A stretch of 64,000 bases of DNA from JBMYYR01 sp965243605 (GCA_965243605.1 CBDEVQ010000123.1:1-64000); one strand, 5' to 3'; positions 16,005 through 25,709 are shown, counted from the stretch's first letter. Numbers and translations: made by a program. Notes: generated by a model from the sequence alone, not told the origin.

Positions 16005-16943
16005 TTATTTCACCCAAATTTGGTGAAGTGTATTATTGACTGGTCCCAAAGCAAAATCATCAACCTCCCAACGGTCCGGACTACCCGATGTGGCATCTAT
16101 ACCCCAGTGCTCATTAGACGACCTGAAGAATGGGAAGACCGTCATTGCGCCTTCGCCCTGATTAGACATAAACGAATCACTGTTATCTGGTAAATTGGCC
16201 GTATGGCTAGCCAGGTGCGTATTATCAGACTGTATACCATTACAAGATCCTAATCCTGTTTTAAAGTAGCTCATTGTACCCGCATGCGAGGTCTTAAAAT
16301 CGATAATGTTTGAAGGTCCACTTGTGATTCCATAAAAACGAACTTCTGTAAATTCTAAGGCATTCATCATAGAGTTTGAAGCATGTCCCCAAGATCCTGC
16401 AACCCCTGTACTTGCCGATTCGTTTCCACCCAAGGTTATTGAATTTTGAATGGGTAAATCGGTATTACGAATTAATGTATCTGGATTGGTTGTTCCTTGA
16501 TGTAAATAGTTTAACACCAACGTCCAGCCTCCACCATCGGTCGTCATGTCGCAATAAGCCTGAAACGGCTCTAAAGGTCCGCCTGCATCAGGATCTATGG
16601 TATATAATCCATCGGTTGCCTCTCCTTGGCAATGGGCTAAGTGAGCCTGACAACTTCTTCAAGGTGTGGTTTTAGGTTCATAAGCACTATTTACAGAGCG
16701 CCAACATGTACCATCGTAAAAGTTTAAATACTTCTTGGTTGAATTGTATACAATTAATCCAACAGTTGGGTCGGTAATGGCTTCCAAGGCATAATATGAC
16801 ATCCTTGGAGGTAAAAATCCTTTATTCTCCGATTTCACTTCTAAAATAGCCGATGGATCGACGCTTGTTGTTCCAATTCCTATTTGTGATACAGCGTGTT
16901 CAATTGAAAGTAATCCTATAAAAATACTGAGTATTGTTCTCAT
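16005..16943 (-). pseudogene. fibrinogen-like domain protein split by an in-frame TGA
   Basis: One frame runs from the ATG at 16943 to 16005 and is interrupted only by TGA at 16659-16661. The first part has a signal peptide and a head with QIGIGTTSVDPSAILEV, as in the giant protein at 46025. The second part contains the fibrinogen-type signature GLYTIDPDAGG, AYCDMTTDGGGWTLV and a C-terminal HQIWVK. Family members carry these parts in one chain of about 310 residues. So this is a nonsense mutation, stop read-through, or a sequencing error. If translated intact it would be an exported, probably carbohydrate-binding protein. Confidence 0.75.
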
Positions 16944-17265
16944 AAGTCAATAAATATAATAAGAACAAATATAAGTTTTTATCATTCACCTAATGTTATA
17001 TCTTTAAACATTTAAGGTTATATAATCACCTTTCACACACCTATCCTATACAAATTAACACCTCACAAGACATCACCATAACTTATAATTAAAACACATT
17101 GGTTTTACGTGGCTTATTTTATGGCTAAAGCCTTGTGTAAACTCAGGTAAAACTACGTATACCTCGTTTAAATAATTTTCATATAGTGAACATAAAGCAG
17201 GATTAAATTATAATTATCAGAAAATTATTAAAAGATATTTATCATAAATATTAAAATTCATATTT

Positions 17266-17375
17266 ATGATATAAATCACCTATATATATTAATAAAAAAT
17301 GCTATTTTTACTGTAAATACATATTGCTCTTACAGGGCTATTATTGATTTTATTACTCCCCACAAATAAATTTTA
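17266..17375 (+). promoter_or_regulatory. CRP/FNR-like promoter module of the nuclease gene
   Basis: ATGATATAAATCAC (17266-17279) is followed after the same 30.5-base spacing by TATTTTTA (17303-17310) and by a 28-base element (17348-17375) identical to 11235-11262. The rest of the 600-base gap 16944-17548 is AT-rich and shows no coding frame. Confidence 0.6.
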
Positions 17376-17548
17376 CAATTCGATTTCTCTAAAAAAATAT
17401 TGTTGTTTTTTTTAGAGAAATATTGCTGTATATTATTAACGTGGATATCTATAAAGTAAACTTTAATTCATTATAAAATTCCATTTAATAGTATGCAATA
17501 AAAATTACAATTGGCATCAATCATTTAAAGCAGACTAAAAAACAAACA

Positions 17549-18601
17549 ATGGATTTAAAAACTAATTTAGCAGAATTACACAATCGTGTTGATAATTTAA
17601 AAGATAACATAACTACAGAAGAAGCTACTAAAACGGCTTTCATTATGCCTTTTATTCAAATATTAGGTTATGATATTTTTAACCCTATTGAAGTTGTCCC
17701 AGAATTTACCGCTGACTTAGGTACAAAAAAAGGAGAAAAAGTAGATTACGCCATTCTAAAAGATGGACATCCAATAATTATTATTGAGTGCAAACATTGG
17801 AAAGAAAATTTAAATTCACATAGTTCACAACTTCATCGTTATTTTAATGTAACTAAATCTCGATTTGCTATTCTAACAAATGGAATTAAATATGAATTCT
17901 ACACAGATTTAGAGAAAGCTAACATCATGGATTCTAAACCATTCATGGAAATCAACCTTAACGAATTAAAAGAAGCAAATATTAAACAACTTGTAAAATT
18001 TCAAAAATCAAATTTCAATCAAGATGATATATTAAATTCTGCTAATTCTTTAAAGTACATTAAAGCCATTCGAAAAGAGTTTGAAAAAGAATTAGAAAAT
18101 CCTACAGATGAATTCACTAAACTTCTAGCTAAGAGATCTTTTAACGGTGTAATTAACGCTAAAAGATTAGAAAGTTTTAAAGAGTATCTTAGCTCTGCTA
18201 TCAAAAGTTCTATTAGTGATATGATTAACAATAGACTTCAATCTGCGCTTAACAAGGAAGATGAAGTACAAAAGAATGAAAATGAAAGCATTGAACCAAA
18301 AGAAGTTTCTAAAATCAACACTACAGATGAGGAAATAGAAGCTTATCAAATTGTTAAGGCTATTCTGAGGGAGAAAATTTCTTCTAATAAAATTGTACAT
18401 AGAGATACTCAGTCCTATTTTGGGATTCTATTTGATAACAATAACAGAAAGCCAATTTGCAGAATTTACCTTGATAGCTCTCAAAAACGTATTGGGTTAT
18501 TTGATGAAAATAAAAATGAGACTAAGCATAATATAGAATCTGTTGATGATATTTACCAATATAAAAATGAGCTAATAGATATTGCTTCTTATTATAATTA
18601 A
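17549..18601 (+). CDS. orphan HsdR-N-type restriction endonuclease
   Basis: The protein has 350 residues. The N-terminal half matches the nuclease domain of type I restriction HsdR: FIMPFIQILGYDIFNPIEV, then the PD-(D/E)XK core with D66 (KVDYAIL), E80 and K82 (IIIIECK), and a QxxxY box (Q94, Y98). The helicase part of HsdR is absent; the C-terminal 150 residues are a coiled, Lys/Glu-rich segment and a small alpha/beta domain. No hsdM or hsdS lies nearby. Stand-alone versions are widespread and of unknown role; DNA cutting in a defence or repair setting is inferred. A promoter module shared with the HNH operon precedes it. Confidence 0.85.
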   Translation: MDLKTNLAELHNRVDNLKDNITTEEATKTAFIMPFIQILGYDIFNPIEVVPEFTADLGTKKGEKVDYAILKDGHPIIIIECKHWKENLNSHSSQLHRYFNVTKSRFAILTNGIKYEFYTDLEKANIMDSKPFMEINLNELKEANIKQLVKFQKSNFNQDDILNSANSLKYIKAIRKEFEKELENPTDEFTKLLAKRSFNGVINAKRLESFKEYLSSAIKSSISDMINNRLQSALNKEDEVQKNENESIEPKEVSKINTTDEEIEAYQIVKAILREKISSNKIVHRDTQSYFGILFDNNNRKPICRIYLDSSQKRIGLFDENKNETKHNIESVDDIYQYKNELIDIASYYN

Positions 18602-18660
18602 AATCATTCTTTAACATCCTATTGTTTCAACACAAAGATGGTTTGATAAGAACAACAATA

Positions 18661-18698
18661 TTTGTTCGAAAATTCATTGCAATCAATTTTCGAACAAA
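18661..18698. terminator. inverted repeat after the nuclease gene
   Basis: TTTGTTCGAAAAT and its exact complement flank a 12-base spacer. There is no clear T-run on the plus strand, so it may be a weak terminator or an RNA-stabilising hairpin. Confidence 0.45.
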
Positions 18699-18828
18699 AT
18701 ATACAACGTATAAAACACGTTCATTTTATGTTTTTATATGATGAAATTGTATTGAATAATTCATATCCTTTACGTTTTAATATCAACTCCATTTAACCAA
18801 ACAATCCTTCTTATTTATAGCACAAAAA

Positions 18829-18856
18829 AAAACGCACAAATACATTTGTGCGTTTT
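18829..18856 (-). terminator. terminator
   Basis: AAAACGCACAAA pairs with TTTGTGCGTTTT across a 4-base loop, with A- and T-rich flanks. It lies 30 bases beyond the stop of the T9SS gene on the minus strand. Confidence 0.8.
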
Positions 18857-18885
18857 AAAAATCTTATACCAAATTACTATTCGGA

Positions 18886-19980
18886 TTATTGTTTTAAGAC
18901 TTTAAATTGGTTTTTAGTTTCTACGGAAGAAACCTCCACAATATAAACGCCTGCTGGTACGTCTAAATTAATATCTAAAGCCCCATTAAAACCTGAAGTC
19001 TTTTCATACACCGTTTGTCCTAAATAATTAAAAACATGCATCCTTGTTGGTTTTACATCTCCAAAATCGATATGCACTTGACCCAATGTTGGATTCGGAA
19101 ATACCGACATGGTTGTTTCCATCTGATTTTCGTCTATTCCAATATCAAAACTACAATCATCGTTTAATAAATCTTGAACCGAAGGATTATATCCATTTCC
19201 AAACACATTATAACTCACCAAATCATTATATGTACTATCTATATAGTTTGTTATAGCACAAAGATCATACAGAGATGAATTGTTGACTATTCGAACGTAA
19301 TTCCCTGAAAATTCTTCGGCATACGTTATTGCATTTTCTAATCCATCTAAAGATGATAATGCATTATTTTCTATAATATACAACATAAGAATATCAGTTA
19401 GATTGGATATATCCGATAAGGACTCTAAGGATTCATTTCCATACAAGTTTAAATTCAAAAGTTCATTTATTCCTTGTAAACCGTTTAATGAGGTTAGAGA
19501 GGCATTACTGGATATATAGATATTTTGAACATATGATAAATGTTCTAACCCACTTAAATCTGTGAGCGCATTACAACCCGAAACCGTAACACTATAGACA
19601 CTGTCGGTGTTGGTATTTAATCCCTGTAAAGACTGTAGACTTTCGTTAACAAAAATGAGAACCTTTTTATCCTTTAATATTAAATTTTCTAAACCATTTA
19701 ATGTACTTAACAGGTCGTTATAATTCACCTGTAACTTTTCGTCAAACGTGGTTAGGGTAGAAAGGGCTGTTATACTCGTAATATCACTGGTTTGGTTTTC
19801 AATGGTATCACCAATAAAAATATTTCCTGTAACGTGTTCATAATTCATGGCTCCAAAGGCATCTACTTCGGCCTGAGTTTTAAATAGAATATCGCCTGTA
19901 TAGGTTTGCCCTAAACTTTGTTGATGTCCAAAAATTAGAGCGGAAACCAGAAAGGTGAAAAATAGATAATATCGCTTCAT
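18886..19980 (-). CDS. secreted receptor-L-like repeat protein with T9SS sorting domain
   Basis: The product has 364 residues from the ATG at 19980. The frame is open back to 20109, but a signal peptide (YYLFFTFLVSALIFG) begins only here. The middle consists of LRR-like units of the receptor-L-domain type (LNGLENL, LSGLEHL, LNGLQGI) of about 24 residues each, covering about 80-265. The type A sorting domain starts VFPNPTLGQ and ends FKVLKQ. It should be secreted and surface-bound. The gene at 24467-25570 is a close paralogue in domain order, including the TDGDILFKTQ/VDAFGA-type opening. Confidence 0.88.
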   Translation of the reverse strand: MKRYYLFFTFLVSALIFGHQQSLGQTYTGDILFKTQAEVDAFGAMNYEHVTGNIFIGDTIENQTSDITSITALSTLTTFDEKLQVNYNDLLSTLNGLENLILKDKKVLIFVNESLQSLQGLNTNTDSVYSVTVSGCNALTDLSGLEHLSYVQNIYISSNASLTSLNGLQGINELLNLNLYGNESLESLSDISNLTDILMLYIIENNALSSLDGLENAITYAEEFSGNYVRIVNNSSLYDLCAITNYIDSTYNDLVSYNVFGNGYNPSVQDLLNDDCSFDIGIDENQMETTMSVFPNPTLGQVHIDFGDVKPTRMHVFNYLGQTVYEKTSGFNGALDINLDVPAGVYIVEVSSVETKNQFKVLKQ

Positions 19981-20133
19981 TTTAAATTTTATTACAATTC
20001 GGCGTAAAGGTAATTTAATTCTTAAGATTGGGATATTGAATTCCAATTCTAAACTATTTTTCCAAATGCCGTTTAAATCCCATCCTACTCCATTAGTCGA
20101 AAGAAACACCCCTTCTGAGCTTATATGTAATCT

Positions 20134-20262
20134 ACCTTTGTGTTATTTGTAGTAGTTTTGAAATATAAGCGGTTGATCCGCAAACTTCAATCGTTTATCG
20201 TTTTTGATACACAGAAGAGGGCATCTTTTTTAAAGCTAGAAAGATGCCCTTTTCGTTTTTAA
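20134..20262 (+). ncRNA. candidate small RNA or conserved hairpin element, copy 1
   Basis: TACCTTTG at 20134-20141 fits a -7 element. About 110 bases later a stem AGGGCATCTT/AAGATGCCCT with a T-run ends the unit. The 3' 90 bases, including CCGCAAACTTCAA and GTTTTTGATACACA, recur at 21606-21690. The two stems differ by paired changes (GCATC/GATGC against GTATT/GATAC), which supports an RNA structure. It could equally be the leader of the gene at 20390. Confidence 0.4.
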
Positions 20263-20389
20263 TTTTGGTAATAACCTTCCATACACCTTTCTCCATAAAT
20301 ACATACCTTTACGTACACCTACAACATAGAAGACATTCTATTCAAAAATACCTTTATTGATTTGGGATTATTAGATTAAACGAAACGAT

Positions 20390-20797
20390 ATGGAAAATTT
20401 AAAAATAGTAAAGACATTTGATAATGCTATGGATTTGCATATTTCCAAAATAAAACTGGAAAGCGAAGGCATACAATGTTTTGTATTTGATGAAAACATC
20501 GTGAGCATAAATCCACTTTACAATTTAACGGTTGGAGGGATTAAGTTAAACGTTACATCTGAAGATTATCCGAAAGCAATGAAGCTTATAGAATCCTTCG
20601 AAGAACAACCCTTAACTGATGAAGAAGATCGAGTAATAACCTATCCGAATTGTGGTTCTGACGATTATTACACGGGTTATAAATCGATGAAGGGTGTAAA
20701 GGGAATCTTATCGATTATCTTAACCTTTCTTATATCCATATACCCCATTTATTTTAAAACATTAAACAAATGCAAAGCTTGCCATACCGAATTTTAA
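20390..20797 (+). CDS. DUF2007-type protein with membrane helix and Cys motif
   Basis: The protein has 135 residues. The first 70 match the DUF2007 (putative signal-transducing) pattern: KTFDNAMDLHISKIKLESEG, a middle GGIKLNVTSEDYPKAM. A single membrane helix (about 104-120) separates YPNCGS from CKACHTEF. In relatives these two parts form a CPxCG...CxxC zinc site. Here the first Cys is Tyr, so the site is incomplete. Role unknown. Confidence 0.75.
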   Translation: MENLKIVKTFDNAMDLHISKIKLESEGIQCFVFDENIVSINPLYNLTVGGIKLNVTSEDYPKAMKLIESFEEQPLTDEEDRVITYPNCGSDDYYTGYKSMKGVKGILSIILTFLISIYPIYFKTLNKCKACHTEF

Positions 20798-20954
20798 TCA
20801 TATACCTAAAATCTTCTTTTTTAAGCCTACAAGTATTTGAATAGTACCAAATACCAAAGTAAATCTAAATGCTTTAGCAATTCAGGTTGATTAGGTTAAC
20901 TTTACCCTTAATGATTCAAGCCAAAATTCAATATTTAAATACACGAATGTACCC

Positions 20955-21287
20955 ATGAAAAAAAACATATTTACCCTTTTAATACTTTCTACAAGTACTT
21001 GTTTTGCAGATCAATTAGACGGGATAGAAATTGTAGTTAAATTCTTTACAGGTCTTCTTGTTCTTAGTCTTATTATTATTGGATTAACCATTAAAAATGG
21101 ATTTGATATTAGCAAAGGAAGAAGAAAGAGTAAAGCCATAAATATTCGAGCTATTTTAGCCATTATTCCTTCTATTTTTACCTTCTTTAATATGAAAGAT
21201 GTTAATGGTGCAACCCTTGGTTTTGCAAGTCTTATCATTGTGATTAATTCTATTTGCATTGCCATAAACAATAAGGCACAAGTATAA
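20955..21287 (+). CDS. small membrane protein of unknown function
   Basis: The protein has 110 residues with a possible signal segment (about 1-18) and three hydrophobic helices (about 25-46, 63-80, 84-102). A basic loop (KGRRKSKAINIR) lies between the first two. No family is recognised. It has its own upstream gap and no close operon partner. Confidence 0.55.
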   Translation: MKKNIFTLLILSTSTCFADQLDGIEIVVKFFTGLLVLSLIIIGLTIKNGFDISKGRRKSKAINIRAILAIIPSIFTFFNMKDVNGATLGFASLIIVINSICIAINNKAQV

Positions 21288-21412
21288 AGTCTATTATCTA
21301 TCAACAAAAAAACACCTTACAATTAACCAAAGACTATTATAAAGACTATCCTAGCGATGGTGTAAATGTATTCTCACATCATTCCACAGACTATAATCCT
21401 GTAAATGAATAA
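21288..21412 (+). other. possible coding remnant
   Basis: A stop-free frame, in a different phase from the gene upstream, runs to TAA at 21412 and reads LTKDYYKDYPSDGVNVF and similar, which looks protein-like. It has no start codon. It may be the tail of a lost gene. From here to 21600 nothing else is evident. Confidence 0.25.
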
Positions 21413-21605
21413 TTTAAAAAACAATCCATTAACTACAGCATAAAAACCCTTATCAATAGCGTTTTTTTTTAACTTTTTAAATGCCACTGTTTACCCAATT
21501 CCCGTCTATCTACAGGGAATAGCTGTTGATATATGGAAAACATCTACTTATAGATATTTTGGGCATTCCCTCCCGTTTTTAGACTAATTTAGAGTTAATA
21601 AGTAA

Positions 21606-21690
21606 TTGTTCCGCAAACTCAAGTGCTTATTGTTTTTGATACACAAAAAAGGGTATTTTTCCTTAAACAGAAAGATACCTTTTTATTTTA
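21606..21690 (+). ncRNA. conserved hairpin element, copy 2
   Basis: This element aligns with 20172-20262, sharing CCGCAAACT, GTTTTTGATACACA and a terminator-like stem (GGGTATTTTT/AAAGATACC) with compensating base changes. No gene ends directly before it, so it is not a simple gene terminator. Confidence 0.35.
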
Positions 21691-21746
21691 TCTAATTATT
21701 TAGTGTTTATCGATATCCTTGCTAAATTCCATCAAAAACTAAACAC

Positions 21747-21966
21747 TTATTTACTTTCAACAAAACGTCCAAAAGGTTGAACAATACTTATACCAATGAA
21801 CTGTTCTTTGTAAATTTCTATCCACTGTAATTCAATATTAATTCCTTTTTTTCCATCTGAGTTTTTAAGAGCCATCGGAATTCCTATTTTCCAATTGGTC
21901 GCATCGTTAATTGGATTTAAATTTTGTTCAATTGCAAATGAAGGTCCATGGTATTTCTACCTTTGT
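21747..21966 (-). pseudogene. C-terminal fragment of the gene split by the IS3 element
   Basis: A coding frame of about 68 residues (for example FAIEQNLNPINDATNWKIG) ends at 21747. It has no start and lies against the left end of the IS element. It continues the gene at 23192-24267 on the other side, though the phases no longer match exactly. Its end, GISIVQPFGRFVESK, is beta-rich like an outer-membrane-barrel end. Confidence 0.7.
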
Positions 21967-22004
21967 TGGTAGAGTAAGTTAAGACAAAACTTATTTTAGC
22001 AGTT

Positions 22005-22310
22005 ATGAAGAGAAGTACTTACGAAGAATCCTTTAAGTTAATGATAATGGATTTATACAAAGGCGGACAATCGATGTCTAGCTTATCGTCTGAATATTCA
22101 ATAAATTTGAATATGTTATATCGTTGGCGTCGAGAATATTTAAACCCAAAGCGTCCCAGTTTTACGGGCAGAGGCAATGCAGCTTTGACTGATGAACAAA
22201 AAGAACTAAAGCATTTAAAAGAAAAATTAAAAGATGTAACCATGGAACGTGACATCTTAAAAAAGGCAGTAAGCATTTTCTCCAAGAAAGACAGAACAGG
22301 TACGCTATAA
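22005..22310 (+). CDS. IS3-family transposase OrfA
   Basis: The protein has 101 residues: a helix-turn-helix (about 8-45, with SSLSSEYSINLNMLYRWRRE) and a C-terminal leucine zipper (about 66-95) that mediates subunit contact. It binds the IS ends. A slippery site near its 3' end should yield an OrfA-OrfB fusion transposase by -1 frameshifting, as in other IS3 members. Confidence 0.92.
   Translation: MKRSTYEESFKLMIMDLYKGGQSMSSLSSEYSINLNMLYRWRREYLNPKRPSFTGRGNAALTDEQKELKHLKEKLKDVTMERDILKKAVSIFSKKDRTGTL
22259..22265 (+). promoter_or_regulatory. -1 frameshift slippery site
   Basis: A_AAA_AAG lies in the OrfA frame as TTA AAA AAG. After a -1 slip the frame runs without a stop into OrfB (through NRYAIILEYSATYCVEKMC), as expected for the fused IS3 transposase. 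Confidence 0.75.
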
Positions 22311-22312
22311 TT

Positions 22313-23179
22313 TTGGAATATTCAGCAACCTATTGTGTCGAGAAGATGTGTAAGTCTTTAAATATAAGTTCTAATGCGTATTATTCATGGAAACGTAGGC
22401 TAGATATAGAACGTTCTAGCATCACAATAGAATTAAAAGAGTCTATTCAAGCGGTTTATGCAGAAAATAGAGGATTGTACGGAGCTCCTAAACTCCAAAA
22501 AGCTCTAGAGAGAAAAGGTGTTTTTTACTCGAGGTCTTATATTTCTAGATTGATGAAAGAAATGGGGCTATATTCTAAGACACGTAGGAAATTTACTAAT
22601 ACAACGGACTCAAATCATAGTCATAGAGTAGAAGAAAATCATTTAGATCGGAATTTTGAGGTATTAGAACTTGGGAAAGTATGGGTATCGGATATTACTT
22701 ATATCAAAGTTAATCAGACCTGGCAATATTTAACTACAATGATTGATTTAGCAGACCGTAAGGTTGTAGGGTGGTCTGTAAGTTCTAATCTAACAGCTAC
22801 AGATACTGTTATTACAGCTTGGAAACATGCGCGATTAAATCGAAATATAGAAGATGACTTTATATTACACTCGGATCGTGGAGTACAATATACATGTGAT
22901 GATTTTAAACAGATTATTAACTTAAATACAAAAGCGAAACAATCTATGAGTAGAAAAGGAAATTGCTGGGATAATGCCGTTGCCGAGTCTTTTTTTAAAA
23001 CAATTAAAACTGAACTATGCTACCTCATTACATTTGAATCTAAGAAACATTTGGAGACCGAAATCTTTAAATATATGAACTGGTATAATAACTCTAGATT
23101 ACACTCTACTCTAGACTACAAAACACCTACCGAAAAAGAACAAGAATTAAGATACAAACAAATTAAACGAGTGGCTTAA
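22313..23179 (+). CDS. IS3-family transposase OrfB (DDE integrase core)
   Basis: The protein has 288 residues with an HTH_21-type N-terminal part (NRGLYGAPKLQKAL) and an rve integrase core. The DDE residues are visible: Asp in VWVSDITYI, Asp in LHSDRGVQY and Glu in WDNAVAESFFKTIK. The given start is a TTG; in life it is probably made as a -1 fusion with OrfA. It appears intact, so the element could still be active. Confidence 0.93.
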   Translation: MEYSATYCVEKMCKSLNISSNAYYSWKRRLDIERSSITIELKESIQAVYAENRGLYGAPKLQKALERKGVFYSRSYISRLMKEMGLYSKTRRKFTNTTDSNHSHRVEENHLDRNFEVLELGKVWVSDITYIKVNQTWQYLTTMIDLADRKVVGWSVSSNLTATDTVITAWKHARLNRNIEDDFILHSDRGVQYTCDDFKQIINLNTKAKQSMSRKGNCWDNAVAESFFKTIKTELCYLITFESKKHLETEIFKYMNWYNNSRLHSTLDYKTPTEKEQELRYKQIKRVA

Positions 23180-23191
23180 CTTTTTCTACCA

Positions 23192-24267
23192 AATTTTGTA
23201 GGAATATCACCAATATAAAAATGTTTAAGTTTAAACAATACGGTTAATTCCGACATTACCCTATGGTTAATATAATACTCATATTCGCCCACGTAACGTT
23301 TTAACTCTTCTACAGGTACAATTCCAGAAGATAAAGTTCCCATTTTTAAAAATGTACCTTCTGATAAATCTTTATTCATTACAGAATTATCTCGGTATGC
23401 ACTATACGCCATAGATAATAATAGGTTGTGATCATATATACAATTTCCACGCCTAAAGTAATTATATTTAAATTGAGCATTCCAATTGTATGATTTATTA
23501 ATAACCTCCTCAAAATCAACTACATTGTTGTAGAATTCATATTCCCGTTGTCTAAACGGTAATTTTAAATTTACTGAGAACCAATGTTTACTCATTACTA
23601 TATGATTAGAATCTAACAATTCAACTTCCCTTTCAATAAGCTTTGCTTTTATCTCTTTATTTGATAATCCAGAAAAATTAGCAGTTTTAAAATAATACTC
23701 TACTTGATTTGTTAAACTTTCTTCTTTATCCACATTTCCCTTAACAAAGTAATTAAACTCGATATTTCCTGAAACTTGCCCTATTCCTTCTCCATTTTTA
23801 AAAAAGTTAAACGCATCATTCTTTTTTTCTTGCTCTATTTTAATCCCAGTATATAAAGACCATCTCATAAAGTCTTTAGAATCTAAATTCGTTATACTTG
23901 TATTGATACCCAAATCGAAACTGCTTTCGGCACTATTTAATTCAAAATATGCGTCTTTTACCACTTTTACATCAGTATAGTTGTCTAACATGGTGTTAAC
24001 GTATAAATTAACACTTCCTTTATGATATAAATTTCTTTCCTTTTCTTTTTTATCTTTTTTATTCTGCCTTAACCGCCTACTTACTACAGATTCACCATAA
24101 GACTCATAGAATAACTTCCATGCCTTTTTCTTATTTATATTCGAATCATTTTCTAAAATAAGGATACGTTTTTTAAGATCTCTAACCTCTTCTTTCAATT
24201 CCGGATTCACCTGCGCAAACACACTGTAGCTTAACAAGGTACACAATATCATGTAAAAATGTTTCAT
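23192..24267 (-). pseudogene. N-terminal part of a secreted protein gene cut by IS3
   Basis: About 358 residues of the original protein remain; the frame then reads into the IS end and stops at 23176. It has a signal peptide (ending SVFAQ), a coiled-coil (about 24-42), a Lys/Arg-rich linker and then a long beta-rich region with many aromatic residues, like an outer-membrane barrel or a DUF of that type. The C-terminal part lies at 21747-21966 beyond the IS. The product, if made, lacks its final strands and would probably not assemble. Confidence 0.75.
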
Positions 24268-24466
24268 AACGTTTTTTATTTATTTTATCTTTTAAAGATA
24301 AAACAACTCAATTAATCCATCAAGAAAAAAAGTATTAATAAATAATAAATACATCATCATATAGAACCATTAAAAATTAACCTATTACAATTATATAATT
24401 ATTTAAAACACATTGAAACTAAAGTTATTTTACATAGATTTGAAATCAACTTTAACTAAATATAAC

Positions 24467-25570
24467 ATGAAGAAGTTTTATACATTAACAATTTTAACGT
24501 TTCTAATATTCATTCAATCATTTTATTGTTGTAGCGCTCAAACCATCCACCTTGGTGATGTTTATTTAGAATCCCAAGCCCAAGTTGATTCTTTTGGGGC
24601 CATTGGGTATACACATATTGAAGGGTATTTAAGAGTTGGTAATGACGATCTAGGAAACTCAGGTAATCCTTCAGACATTAACAGTTTAAGCGCACTTATT
24701 GGTTTAAAATCTATCGATTCATCGTTTATTCTTCATGATAATATTCTTCTAACAAACTTAATTGGATTAGATAGTCTTACACATATTGGAAAATCGCTTC
24801 AACTGAGACATAATTTAATGTTGCAATCTTTACAGGGTTTAGATCAATTGGAACAAGTTTCTTCATTATTAATTAACTTGTGTAATTCTCTTGTCAACCT
24901 GAATGGATTGAGTAGTTTTCAGGGTGGCGATTCAACTCAACTTACAATTGTTGAAAATTTTCAATTAGAATCTTTAGATGGCATAGACCAAATGACAACT
25001 ATAAGTGGAATATTTATAAGAAATAATGATAATTTAATGGATATTTCTGGGTTAGAAAACCTAACCTCTACAACCTGGTTTAGTCTTTACGAAAATGAAA
25101 GCTTACTTTCCTTAAATGGATTGCAAAATTTAGATTCTATTTGGAGGTTTAATCTTGTTGACAATATGGAGCTTAGAGATTTTTGTGCCATAAGTGAGGT
25201 GTATGATAATGGATATTTAAATCAATTTGACATCAATAATTTTAATGTTGTTGGAAACCTATATAACCCAACCTTTCAAAACATCATAGATAATGAATGT
25301 AGTTTAATACCTGTTGGCATTGAATCCTATTCAGAAATGAAACCGATTACATGTGCTCCAAACCCTACTCAAGGGGTTGTAAATATTAAATTCGGATCGG
25401 CTCACAATAAAATGATTTCGATCACCAATCTTGCAGGACAAACGGTACAAGAATCAGTATATACTTCGGCATTAACGTATGCTTTAACTTTAGATGGACC
25501 CGCTGGGGTTTACTTTATTGAGGTTATTTCAGATCTTGGGCAACAACAATTCAAGGTCGTAAAACTTTAA
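24467..25570 (+). CDS. secreted receptor-L-like repeat protein with T9SS sorting domain
   Basis: The product has 367 residues from the ATG at 24467; a TTG-started extension to 24413 is unlikely because the signal peptide (TILTFLIFIQSFYCCSAQ) begins here. Repeats of the LNGLxxL type (about 75-265) resemble receptor-L domains. Sorting domain: CAPNPTQGV to FKVVKL. The paralogue at 18886-19980 has the same layout. It is probably surface-exposed and binding. The gene is convergent with another T9SS protein gene, sharing one bidirectional terminator. Confidence 0.88.
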   Translation: MKKFYTLTILTFLIFIQSFYCCSAQTIHLGDVYLESQAQVDSFGAIGYTHIEGYLRVGNDDLGNSGNPSDINSLSALIGLKSIDSSFILHDNILLTNLIGLDSLTHIGKSLQLRHNLMLQSLQGLDQLEQVSSLLINLCNSLVNLNGLSSFQGGDSTQLTIVENFQLESLDGIDQMTTISGIFIRNNDNLMDISGLENLTSTTWFSLYENESLLSLNGLQNLDSIWRFNLVDNMELRDFCAISEVYDNGYLNQFDINNFNVVGNLYNPTFQNIIDNECSLIPVGIESYSEMKPITCAPNPTQGVVNIKFGSAHNKMISITNLAGQTVQESVYTSALTYALTLDGPAGVYFIEVISDLGQQQFKVVKL

Positions 25571-25586
25571 TATTCAACGATAAAAC

Positions 25587-25620
25587 AATAAGACACAACA
25601 TAAAAATGTTGTGTCTTATT
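25587..25620. terminator. bidirectional terminator
   Basis: AATAAGACACAACAT pairs perfectly with ATGTTGTGTCTTATT across a 4-base loop. It serves the two convergent T9SS genes. Confidence 0.85.
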
Positions 25621-25709
25621 AAATCTCTTTTTATTCGTTCTCGGAATACCAATACGGTATGTTATGCTCAAGGTTTTAAAACGATAGATTAAACCTATAG
25701 TTAAATAGT

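Larger units (their letters stand above)
21967..23191 (+). mobile_element. IS3-family insertion sequence
   Basis: The element is about 1.22 kb with OrfA and OrfB in overlapping phases. The ends TGGTAGAGTAAGTTAAGACA and the complement of the right end, TGGTAGAAAAAGTTAAGCCA, agree at 17 of 20 positions, so they are the likely terminal inverted repeats. No clean target duplication could be read; flanks share only ACAAA. The insertion splits a gene on the minus strand. Confidence 0.85.
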
